In this document: positions 54,386-64,000 of the stretch, one piece after another | Layout of the letters: each line of letters opens with the position of its first letter | How positions within the stretch are numbered: the first letter of the stretch is position 1 | From: Hyaloperonospora brassicae | Taxonomy: Eukaryota; Oomycota; Peronosporomycetes; Peronosporales; Peronosporaceae | Length of the DNA: 64,000 bases | Assembly (NCBI GenBank): GCA_947650285.1 | Contig: CANTFL010001439.1 | Span: 29,226-93,225 of the forward strand | Reading direction: 5' to 3' | Position numbers and translations under genes: made by a program | Notes under the pieces: generated by a model | The model's input: the letters and a program-made list of their open reading frames with translations, nothing else | What the model was told of the DNA's origin: nothing | Databases searched by the model: none

Positions 54386-57300
54386 ATGAAGGCTTCAAAG
54401 ATCGCTCTTGATAAGCTGACCGCAGCCGTCGGGCCAGAAGTAGTGGAGTTTCTAGCTGCACAAGGTCCCGATGTGCTCAATGCACGAGTCGAGAGCTTCA
54501 TGCATTACCAGACGGCCTTCATAGAGCAGGTTCAAAACCAATCAGCGTCAGCTATGCCAACACGCTACGCGGCGATGCCATTAGAAGAGGCGAAGTCTCG
54601 TCCCCTTAGGGTGGACGTTAAACATTACTCCGGGAAGGAGGAGGAAACCTGACCCTCTGGATCCGTGAGATTGAGATGGCCATGAGCTCTGTCCTTATCT
54701 CACCGATGTACCAGCGGGATTCGCTGGCTATATCCAAGCTCGATAGAAGAGCTAGAGAGTGGGCTCTGACGTGTGGCACGTCGATCGACTTGGCGTTTCC
54801 CACATGGGATTCGCTCAAGTTAGACCTTATGCGAGTTTTCTCGCCGCCTGACCAGGCTTATCGCGTGCACTCACGCTTCTTGTCTACCCTCCAGGGTAAT
54901 AATGAGTTAACGGACTATATCCAAGAGTTGAGAACTCTGATGGCTGCTATGTAGTCTGACCCTCTACCTGAAACAGTCTATGTGACTGTCTTCATGGAAG
55001 GTCTTCGTAATGGCGTTGCCAGGACCGAGGTGTTTTGGGTCCATCTCTCTACTTTTGAGGAAGCTATTAGCATCGCTCAAAATGCTGAGCACAACTTATA
55101 GTCGGCCAGACTTGGTTGGAACGGGTACATCCCAAGCTTTGCGAGGGCAACCTCTGCGAGCACCTCGGCTCACTGTAAGCCAGAACCGATGGATCCCAGC
55201 CATGCTGAAGATGAAGGTGAAGCGGAGCTTCATGTTGCAGAGCAACGTCAGGAAGTGAAACTCTGTTATATGTGCGGAAGCACTAAACACTTGCGTCCCA
55301 CTTGTCATTTGCGTCAGCAACGACCGACTCCTATGGGTCGAAACCCCAGCCACAACCAGAAACCTGGTATGACACGGGGAAACGTCGACACCCAGTAGGC
55401 GCGGGGCGGCCTACTGGGGTAGAACTGAGCTCTGTCACTTCTCTACGAGGTAGAGTGAAACAGGTCTTAGCCCCACAGAGCTCTGTGCCCAGCCAGCATT
55501 GAGCGTGGATACAAGCCTGGCTTGTTAGTCGCCGAGGCGAAAGTTAAAGGCTTTGAGAAGCATTGGTCGATCTTGACCGACTCCGGAGCATCATGCAATT
55601 ATGCTCGACGTCTTTCCCTTGAGGGAAGCCAGAAATATTCTAAGGCGCTAAAAGCGCATGAGGGTGATTCCATCACTGTTCGGTTAGCGACTGGTAGTCG
55701 CGTCACGGTGCCTAAAGTTCCGTTGAAGTTAGGTGTCAAGTTTATGGACTTTGACAGCATTGAACGCTGTCTTGTCCTCGATTTGGATTCGAGATACGAT
55801 CTCATCCTGGGTATGGCTTGGCTTAAATGCCATGATCCATGGATTGATTGTAGGTATAAGACCTTAGGCGCTACGCGCAATGTTTCTAGTGAAGCTTTGG
55901 AGAGTCATGAACCCACCTTTGCTAGCCAACAAAAGAGCTATTGGCTCGAGCCATTGACGGAAGATGTCAATGTGCTGGACATTGGTATGTCAGAGTTAAT
56001 TAACTCCAATATCAATGACATGAAAGTTGAGCGGATCTCATGTACCGTCTGTGAGGGGGGTTATACTCCGTTGAGTGATAATCGTTGTGATACTGAGTCA
56101 CTGCATGCTGCAGGCATTGTTTGCCTAGGGCCGAGACATCAATAATGTAATTCCTCTGATGTGAGTGGGGTGGCACGTGCAATTCTACCGAGTGAGGGCG
56201 GCCGAGGTGGCACCTCACTGAATGTCGGTAATGACATTGATGGCGAGAAGCCAGAGTGTTCAGGGCTAGGCCCGAATGCTGTACGTGAAGTGGTCCGTGT
56301 AAATCCACTGAGTGAAGTGTTTGAGTTACGTAACACTTCACCAGATGTCGTCTAAGACATGAGCTCTCGTCTAGAGCGTGCTAAGACAAATAGCAATCAC
56401 GGGGACCCGACTGTCCCGGCCTCTAGGAGGCGTAAGGTATCTTTGAGGAAACAATTTCAGCGTAGGGTGGCAACTGTTAAGCGCCCAACGTCTAAGAAGT
56501 CACGAAGTGATAATAGTAATAATACACTATATACACTTGTCAATGGGTTGACTGGCCAGGTTGATAACAATATTAGTCTTGAGACTCTTCCATCCTTGGA
56601 TCGTCTCTTTGGCCTAGACGAAATGTCTGACGGCGAATTTAGCCAAGCCTTACAGGCAGGAGAATTATCCGAGTTAGTGGTCATTCGGCCGGATAATGAG
56701 TTGAACTCATCCTCGTTATTGGACGAGTCTATCATTGAGGACACAAATGCGGCATTGGATGCCCGCAGTGGATCTTCGATCCTTAAGGATCCTCTTGATC
56801 CGTTCTATCCTTTGGTAAAGGAGTTTCAGGACGTGGTGTGTCACAACCCACCGTCCGTCTTACCTCCCGATAGAGGTGTACGTCATGAAATTGACTTGGT
56901 TCCTGGAACTAAATACTGCGTAACACGGTAGTGGCCATTACTGAAAGAACAGTGTGATGTCCTTGACGACTTCTTTCGTGCAAAGCACGCGGCAGGAATG
57001 GTATGTGAGATCAAATCTCCCCATTCCACACCGACCTTCTGTGTCAAAAAGCCTAATGGGAAGTGGCGCATTGTTCATGCTTACAATAAGCTTAATGCGA
57101 CCACCATCCCGGCTCAGATACCAATTCCGAGGAAGGATGTTCTTCAGAACAATATGGTGTGATGTGCCATGTACAGTGTGCTCGACTTAGTCGATGGTTA
57201 TAATTTGCTGCTCATGCGAGAAAGCGATATTCCGCTGACAGCGGTCAGCAGTCCAAGCGGTATGCTCTGGGAATGGCTTGTTATGCCGCAAGGGTTATCA

Positions 57301-59925
57301 AATGCCCCGTCTACATCCGATCGTCTTGTGACACAATTATTCAGACCTCACCAAGGATATGCACAGACCTACTTTGATGACATCTTTGTCCATAGTCGTG
57401 CTATAAACGGTCGGTCAGATGTGGACAATCACATCGACCATTTACGAGCGGTTCTCGAGTGCATGCGCCCGAATAAGTTGTACGACAACGCGTCTAAGTG
57501 CATCTTTGGTGCAGAAGAGATTTCCTTTTTAGCGTGCTTTATTGAGAAGCGAGGCCTTAGATCGGATCCCACTAAGGTAAGAGCCATAGTTGATTGGCCG
57601 ATTCCAAAGAACCAAAAGGACTTACGTAAGTGGCTTGACCTTGCCAATTACTTGCACAAGTACAGTGCGAATTACGCAGATATGGATCGGCCATTATCCA
57701 ATCTCCTTAAAAAGGATGTGGAATGGTGCTGGACTGGCACTGAGCATGATGTTTTTCAAGCAGTAAAGGATAGTCTCCTTCATGCGCCAATCTTGGCTTT
57801 GCCTGATCCTGATTGATCTTTCATTGTTTTCGGTGACGCACCTGAATTTGCCATAAGCAGCGCCCTGTTACAGACAGATCCTGATGGACGGGGCGCGTCA
57901 TTGCGTTTATGTCCCGGCAGCTTAAGGCCGCAGAAAAGAACTATCTCGTTCATGACAAAGAGCTACTTGCAATGAAGTATGCTCTCGTCAAATTCAGAGT
58001 TCACCTTCTTGGCTCTAAGCCGTTTGTGATCTATACAGATCTTACATCACTACGCACTGCGACCCAGTCGCCTCACCTCTCTCAGAGAATGATTTGATGG
58101 TTTTCCTTCTTTGCCGAGTACAACTTCAAGGTGAAGTATAAGCCGGGCAAGCAGAATGCTTTGGCTGATGCGTTGTCACGCAGGCCTGACTATGAGCTTG
58201 CTCATGTTACGACTCTTTCGTAGTCGATCACTGACCTAATCCGTACGGCATATGCCAAGGATGAGCACTGTGTAGCTCTGCTACGTGCTCTAGGGAGTGA
58301 GGAGTTTCAGGACTCAGACATCGAATTGTCGGCACGATTACGTGCGAGGTTACATCGATATTCCATCGATCAAGGCCTGTTTTGCTATAGCACGGATGTG
58401 GAGGATACCCCTCGCATCGTTGTATCTCATGATGATGAGTTTAGTATTGGATCCTCTATGAGGCACATGATACTGCGTTGAGTGGTCATCTCGGCCGTGA
58501 GAAGACCTATGGCTCATTTACCCAATGCTATTGGTGGCTCAAACTATACAAATGGGTGAGCACCTATGTGCGTACGTGTAAAACATATTAACGAGTGAAG
58601 CCCTCACCTCACGCGGCCTCGCCGCTGGCTAGTTTGCCTATACCCAAAGGGTGTTGGGAGTCCATCAGTATGGACTTCCTGTTTGGATTACAGAAGTATC
58701 CGTATGGAAATACGGGTACTGTGGTCTTTGTTCAGCGTTTGAGCAAGATGGCTCATATAGCGGCGGTGCCAGATACCATTGATGGTGAAGGTACAGCTAC
58801 GCTGTTTATCGATCGAGTGTTTCGACAACACGGCTTGCCTGTGGCAATTGTCTCTGACCGAGATCCTCGCTTCACTGGGAAGCTTTGGAAGTCCAAATTG
58901 AAGGTGCTTGGCACACGGTTGGACATGTCCACAGGGGATCATCCGCAGACTGATGGTTTAACCCAGCGAGTGAATCGAATAATCGGTGACATCTTGCGCA
59001 GTGTTTGCGCTGAAACGCCTAAGCGTTGGAGTTCGATGCTCCTTGTCGTTGAGTTTACGTTGAATAACGACGTGCATGCCTCCACAGGCTACACACCGTT
59101 TTATGTGAATGCTCTCTCACCCCCTCGCGTTCCGTTAACGCTACCACTTAGTGGTACAGGGCTTGGTGGGGGAGAGATGGCCGATCGGCTTGCTGATATC
59201 AGCCCTGCTACTGTTCAAAAACAGGTAAGCTAGTTTCTCTCAGCGCTATTGCATGTCTTACGACATGTGCGTGACGCACTGGCTGATAGCCAAGATAAGT
59301 AGAAGGAACAAGCTGATGCTAAAGGCAGAGGTTGTATTGAACGTTATGAGGTCGTAGACCAAGTTCTACTCAATGCTAAAAACCTACCTACAAATGTAGC
59401 GTCTGCTGTCTTCAAGACAAAGTCGCGCCCGCGCTTCATTGGACCATTCACGGTCGTCGCCAAGACGGGACTTGGGTATACGCTCATCCTTCCGCGCAAA
59501 CTGCGCACACACCCCGTGTTCTACGTTGGCTTGCTTAAGCTGTATCGGGATCCGCCCAACGTGAACTTGGAGGAGCTTGCACCGGGTAGGTTGGCCTTGC
59601 CATCGGTTACTGAATCTGTATCAGGATATCAAGATGAGCTTCCATCCGGGCTTGGCCCAACTTTAACGCCTGGACACGGGCTTGCATCGCGTCAAATGCA
59701 CTCTGGGTCTTACCCAATGTCTCACGGAGACCACTCAGATCGAGAAGCACCTTTTTATGCTCCTCCTTCGGTATTCCGACGACCTCCGATGCTGCTCGAT
59801 GAGCAAGGGAACCGACAGTTCCATGTGAAGCAATTCCTGAAACGACGTCGTCGTCAGGGTCAATACCAGTATCTGGTGAAGCGGTGAGGGTACCCGGAGT
59901 CGGAGAACTCGTAGGAGTTTGAGAC
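54386..59925 (+). pseudogene. gag-pol of element 2, many stops
   Basis: Gag opens at 54386 and shows a knuckle CYMCGSTKHLRPTC at about 55,264. The protease site is TDSGAS (about 55,578) and RT spans about 56,860-57,800 with YFDD. RNase H remains include the AEKNYLVHDKELLAMKYAL stretch. The integrase core has SMDF and SDRDPRF, but the third catalytic Glu seems replaced by Gly (NRIIGDIL where element 1 has NRVLEEIL). The chromodomain ends VKR-stop-GYPESENS-stop-EFE near 59,920. I count at least a dozen stops or shifts, for example near 54,652, 54,955, 55,398, 56,931, 57,162, 57,816, 58,097, 58,590 and 59,233. Confidence 0.9.
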
Positions 59926-60836
59926 ACCCCTTCGGCAGGATTGCCCATTCGCCGTTGATGATTTTAAACATCGTGGCAGGGGTCACCTCTCGACCGAGAG
60001 CGTTTCTCACCAATAGTGGTGAAGACAGGTGGGTAGTTGGGCACCGCTTGACCGACACCCACATGAATCGGCACAACCGGAGCATACCGTGTGCGAGTTC
60101 GCAACTGGCCTCTGGCCCTAAGCTTGGCGTAATCATACCGAAGCTTTCGTTCAAGACGAACATCTGCCACATCGTCACTTGCTCTGAGAGCTAACACGCT
60201 GCTGACGTGTCGTTTCCGATGCACCCAGAGAACAAAAGCGTTGTCTTCTTCCTCATGAGATTCGCCTGCGAATAAGAGGATGGGTATACCCTTCATCGGT
60301 GAAACCGGTGCGCCCCGTGCTTGCGTGTCAAGTCGCAACTTGTATTGAATTTGAGTCGTTAAGTGGGGTTGCAGGTACCTCTCACGAAGTGCCTGTCGAC
60401 TCGCCACCTCATCAGAAGATGTAGGCTCAGCGCCAATGGCTCACGTTGCCAAAGAACGACCTGTCGTTTGGCGTATACGCTCTTCCACATTGAGTGGTGT
60501 GAACAGATAGCTTTGACGACCATCAAGGGTTGCAGCAAGCTGCATACGGCGCTGAGCGCTCTCCTCTCGTTGGATAGCCAACTGTTGTTGCTCATCGAGC
60601 GGATTGGCGATGATGGCATCGACCACAAAAAATGTTTTATGCGGCGCCGATGACGCGTTGGCTTCGCCACGCTCGGCAAATAGGTTTGGTGTAATAGGAG
60701 GCGCTGCCTCTTGCACTGGTGCGTCGGACATTGTCCTCTCGTCACCATGGATATCGGTATTGCTACCATAATCCACATCCACATCGATGCCAAGGTAAGA
60801 CGAGAGAGTCATGGACTCATGGAATGGCGATGCCAT
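59607..60836 (-). pseudogene. Antisense ORF of element 2, two stops
   Basis: From an ATG 109 bp inside the LTR a single minus-strand frame runs about 410 codons with only two stops (at about 60,441 and 59,964). Its end overlaps the chromodomain of pol on the other strand. The N part is acidic and Pro/Ala-rich, and the middle is basic with many Arg and Tyr. The end (EEHKKVLLDLSGLRETLGKT and on) is a coiled coil. Layout and position match the antisense gene of element 1, but I see no clear sequence similarity between the two. Function unknown. Confidence 0.6.
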
Positions 60837-60944
60837 GTTGTTTTGTGTTTTGCCAACCGTAAGGTTGAAGCGCACACACACCGTCCTCTTCGAGGAAATA
60901 ATTCGATTGAAGTTTTGTGGAAACGCCAGTCTGGCGTAAAAGGG

Positions 60945-61468
60945 TGTAACGGGGTTACACGTCGGCTGGTAGTCGACAATAGATGTGGTATACACAAGGG
61001 ATAGTATCCCCTTTAAAGTAATATTAGAACACATGTATTAATTGTTGAAGACTGATGTCTATCAACCATTGATTACAAGATCTTTTAGAGGTTTATTTAG
61101 GATATAAGTGAGTAGGTTATTTACTTTGTTCAACGGTGTTCTATTAGGTTAAAAGAAGAAATAAAATTCAGTTCCTATTTTGATCAACATAAGACGCGTG
61201 CCTTACAAGGCGTCTTGATCGGAACAGCTAGCAACGCCTGTAAAGGTAGCTGCTCTAGAGCACTCTGTGCTGTGATTCTCTTGAATCGTCTGGTCCCCCT
61301 GCAATAGAGACCGTAAGCTCTCTGAGCTTGTTGACTCTCTGAGTCGGGTTCTTAGAACCAAAGTTGCTCGTAGAGCTGTTGACTCTTTGAGTCCGATTCG
61401 TTGAACCAAAGTTGCTCATTGAGCGTTAAGTCTTCCTCTGACTTAAGCAGCCGTGTAGCTCCGCTACA
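60945..61468 (+). repeat. LTR of element 2 (3' LTR)
   Basis: 524 bp, TG...CA ends (TGTAACGGGGTTACAC to GTGTAGCTCCGCTACA). An inverted, slightly diverged copy is the solo LTR at 62,424-62,951. A GGGATAGTATCCC hairpin and others lie inside. Confidence 0.9.
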
Positions 61469-62228
61469 GTATGGGGACGATTCCGAGTATGCAACTAAGC
61501 CGTCAATGATCGCACACCGACGACACGATGCATGTACACAGCATGGCACCGTAGGGGTCTTGAGCGCTTGTTTCGATTCTCCCTCTTCGCCATAGTGCGA
61601 CGATTGTATGTGCACTAAGCCCAAAGGCAGTATAGCCCACACTAGTATCAGGACACCCATTGAGTGTACGGGACCTACTGCAAGGTGCGATGTACTTCAC
61701 GAAGCAGATCGATCTAGCCCAGCACCATCGTGGATACCCCACCGAGACGGCGGCCACGAGCGCAGTCAGACCACTTCAGTAGCGCGTTGCCACATCGACC
61801 ATGCGTTTCAAGGGAACACCACCACACAAGCTTCGGTCCTTTAGATAGCCGCATGCACGACACATTAGGCCTTCTGTGCGCATCCGCCAAAGCGCTGACA
61901 CCATCAGCCGAAAGTGCACTTTCTGGGTCTGCCGCGGGAACGATGTGTACGGAACAGATCCCCACCTGCTTCTGCTCGCGCGAGGGAAAATTGTCGCGTA
62001 GGGAGTGCTTGGACAAGAGGCGAGTACAGACACTGGCTTGAGTCGTAGCGTAAAGTTTGCAAAAATTGCAGCTACAACGTGATCAGCTGTCGCATAAGGG
62101 TCGATATTTCTTGCGTACGGACGAGTGGCTTGCACTTGTGTGGTGAGTGCGACACTATCCCAGCCACAACTTCTAGCGCTGATCGGGCACAAAGAAAACC
62201 CTGGTACAACGACGTACTATTCAGAAGC
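61469..62228. other. Spacer between LTR and GST duplicate
   Basis: No gene. The stretch 62,065-62,215 aligns with 310-480 of this window (dispersed repeat). Origin of the rest unknown. Confidence 0.4.
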
Positions 62229-62351
62229 AACGGACTGCGCCAGTTTTTGTTGTCTTTGTTGGCTGCGTACCCCCACTTGGCAACGCTCGAGGCCGACGTC
62301 GAGACGAATGCCAATGTGGCGGCGTGCTTGGCCAAGCATAAATACGCGTGA
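62229..62351 (+). pseudogene. GST 3'-end fragment
   Basis: Codes the last 40 residues of the GST at 38.3 kb (AAYPHLATLEADVETNANVA, then ACLAKHK and stop) with several substitutions and no upstream part. The following non-coding flank is also duplicated, so this is a segmental duplication, not a retrocopy. The orientation is inverted relative to the source gene. Confidence 0.85.
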
Positions 62352-62423
62352 AAGCGAAGAGCTTAAGGCCCTACTGGGATAGTGAAGGAGAGTGAAGCTG
62401 TTGCATCGTATCGACATGGCAGC

Positions 62424-62951
62424 TGTAGCGGAGCTACACAGCTCTTTAAAGTAGAGGAAGACTTGACGCTCAATGAGCAACTTTGGTTCTACAAATCCCA
62501 CTCAAAGAGTCAACAGCTCAGAGAGATAAGGTTTGGTTCAAAGAACACGACTCAAAGAGTCAACAAGCTCGGAGAGCTTACGATCCTGTTACAGGGTGAC
62601 CAAAAGATTTAGAGAATAGACGGACAGAGTGCACAAGGAGTAGCTGCCTTAGCAAGACGTTGCAATCTCTTCCGCTATCACAAGACGCCTCAAAGAGGCA
62701 CGTGTCAATCGGATCAAAATGGGAACTGAATTTTATTTCTTCTTTTTACCTAAAAGTACACCTTTGAACAACGTAAATAACGTACTCGCTAATATCCTAA
62801 ATAAACCTAGTAAAAGATCTTGTAATCTTTGTATATAGACATCAGTCTTCAACAATCGATACTTGTGTTCTAATATTACTTTAAGGGGATCCCAATCCTA
62901 GTGTGCACCACACCTATTGTCGACTACCAGTCGACGTGTAACCCCGTTACA
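62424..62951 (-). repeat. Solo LTR of the element-2 family
   Basis: 528 bp, inverted relative to the LTR at 60,945. It is flanked by a perfect 5-bp duplication GCAGC (62,419-62,423 and 62,952-62,956). It interrupts the duplicated GST flank, whose two halves continue on either side. It was left by recombination between the two LTRs of an inserted element. Confidence 0.92.
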
Positions 62952-63205
62952 GCAGCTGAGCTGACCCGGGCAGGCGGGTGTCGAAGAACGGTCACGACTT
63001 TCGACCATGTGGCTGCATCACCAGTACTGTTGTCCCTTAAAGAGTCGACCACTGCGCCGCGTGCGTCGACAGCTGCCAGTATATTGCCCATAGCACGGGA
63101 ATAATAGGTGCGTAGCTTTGAGCTCGACTATGCGGTCTGAGGTTCCAGCACAACGGCCACGGTTTCCACACTCGTATGTATTACGCGCTCAGGATGTGCC
63201 ACCGT
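62952..63205 (+). repeat. Duplicated GST 3' flank, second half
   Basis: Continues the inverted copy of about 37,950-38,215 (shared CGGGCAGGCGGGTGTC, GTCGACCACTGC.CCGCGTGC and TAGGTGCGTAGCTT.GAGCTC) up to AGGATGTGCCAC, where the element-3 LTR begins. Confidence 0.85.
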
Positions 63206-63676
63206 TGTAACGGGGTGAGCCCGTTTCATAAAAATTGGTACGAAAGTACCAATTTTTGACATTTATCTGTTTTGATAATATATAATTAACATAACTCGAA
63301 ATGAATGATGTCGTCGAATTATTATCGCTAAGGATAATATCGGTGGACGGGTCCACTTCTCGGTTGATGTACACGTTACATCAACCAAAATAACTACCAA
63401 TCGCTGCTGGACGCGCGCAATGGGTGGTGGATAGAAGATCCACATAGGAGATAGTCGTTAAATATAGTTAGTTTAAGACAAAAGATGATTTAGTAAAAAA
63501 AAACTAAATTAAAAAAGGAGTTCTATTTTTCCCTTAAGACAGAGCTTTCGGGTTCTGTATTGTCTTGGTCGCGCTTCCTCACGCCACGTGTACGTGACGT
63601 CGGGCGTACGCACCCTTTTATTGTTATCAATACAAGTCCTTGCTCAGTTGTCTGAGCAAGAGTGTGCCCTGTCACA
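63206..63676 (+). repeat. 5' LTR of element 3
   Basis: 471 bp, begins TGTAACGGGG and ends TGTCACA. It contains the LTR core shared with element 1 (63,395-63,430) and clear hairpins: AAAAATTGGTAC..GTACCAATTTTT, GGTTGATGTA..TACATCAACC and TTGCTCAG..CTGAGCAA. Confidence 0.85.
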
Positions 63677-63696
63677 CCTGGTAGCACTTTGTAGTC
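63677..63696 (+). promoter_or_regulatory. Primer binding site region of element 3
   Basis: CCTGGTAGCACTTTGTAGTC directly after the LTR, one base different from element 1. Same primer tRNA expected. Confidence 0.7.
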
Positions 63697-63718
63697 CTTC
63701 CTACTTACCTTATCCGTC

Positions 63719-64000
63719 ATGAACATGAGGGATGAGGAAGAGGGATTTCACACCGCACGTGAAGATTTTACCCATATGAGTGACCTCGAATGGGCCGCGG
63801 TAGAGCGAATGAGCTCTACCTTGGGCGACATTGGCTTTACCGCTATGTTGAAATCTCTTGACATAGACCAACAACACGCAGCCATTGCCAGGTTCATTCA
63901 ACATTAATTTGGCGCGGAACGAGAGAAATTAGCCTTGCTATATCAGCAAGGCTATCAACTAGCCGAGCAGTTGAGAGAACTCGGTGCTCAACAGACAGAG
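63719..64000 (+). pseudogene. gag N terminus of element 3, one stop
   Basis: Starts 43 bp after the LTR (45 in element 1). The protein matches the gag start of element 1 over the whole visible length (DLEW.AVERMSST, DQQHAAIA.FIQ, AEQLRELGAQQTE). A TAA at 63,905-63,907 interrupts it and the frame continues. The gene continues past the window end. Confidence 0.88.

Larger units (their letters stand above)
54386..61468 (+). mobile_element. Decayed Ty3/gypsy chromovirus, plus strand, 5' LTR missing
   Basis: Gag, protease, RT, RNase H, integrase and chromodomain are read in order on the plus strand. Then come an antisense ORF on the minus strand, a short purine run (AAAAGGG) and a 524-bp LTR at the right end. 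The left LTR is absent and many stops and shifts interrupt the frames, so it is a dead copy. Like element 1 it is dense in short inverted repeats (for example GTCGCC..GGCGA-type and GACAGC...GCTGTC at about 55,753-55,771). Confidence 0.88.
63206..64000 (+). mobile_element. Third Ty3/gypsy element, cut by the window end
   Basis: LTR, PBS and the first part of gag, all related to element 1 but with a different LTR sequence. The rest lies beyond the window. It is inserted in the duplicated GST flank. Confidence 0.88.

Overview
The window looks like nuclear DNA of an oomycete, most likely of the Peronosporales (Phytophthora or a downy mildew). The evidence is compact genes with introns of about 40-130 bp, a triple DUF6818-type repeat protein, a small six-cysteine secreted peptide behind an oomycete-style core promoter, and Ty3/gypsy chromoviruses of the kind that fill these genomes. 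I cannot name a species.

Layout. 1-3.8 kb: decayed repeats plus one small secreted cysteine-rich peptide gene. 3.85-11.83 kb: a complete Ty3/gypsy element on the minus strand with two apparently identical 390-bp LTRs, a 5-bp target duplication, PBS and PPT. Its gag-pol is broken by one stop and two 1-base frame changes. A 535-codon ORF runs against pol from the other end. 14.4-35.2 kb: a gene-rich host block holding a DUF6818 triple-repeat protein, a TMEM245/AI-2E-like membrane protein, a Lys/Glu-rich type I membrane protein, an AWS-SET histone methyltransferase, a GGNBP2-like protein, NDC80, a single-pass membrane protein with a polyQ tail, and a TPR protein resembling the Rpl4 chaperone ACL4. 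38.3-42.1 kb: a membrane-anchored glutathione S-transferase and a seven-exon coiled-coil gene. 42-54 kb: gene-poor, A/T-richer DNA with old repeats, one inverted-repeat unit and LTR relics. 54.4-61.5 kb: a decayed second Ty3/gypsy element (plus strand) that also carries an antisense ORF. 61.5-64 kb: an inverted partial duplication of the GST 3' end, invaded by a solo LTR (5-bp target duplication) and by the start of a third element that runs off the window.

The most unusual signal is structural. The gypsy elements are packed end to end, in LTRs and coding sequence alike, with short perfect or near-perfect inverted repeats (arms about 6-14 nt, loops 0-9 nt), one every few tens of bases. In at least one gag hairpin the two arms differ between elements 1 and 3 by paired synonymous changes that keep them complementary. 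I know of no description of this. It could reflect folding constraint, or quasipalindrome correction by template switching during reverse transcription. The second notable pattern is a recurrent antisense gene: elements 1 and 2 each carry an ORF starting 109-133 bp inside the 3' LTR, convergent with pol, overlapping the chromodomain end and ending in a coiled coil. A relic of the element-1 version lies at 44.5 kb.

Gene boundaries of spliced genes were inferred by eye from GT..AG sites, frame and family homology. For every complete exon chain given, the total coding length is divisible by three. No database search or alignment program was run.
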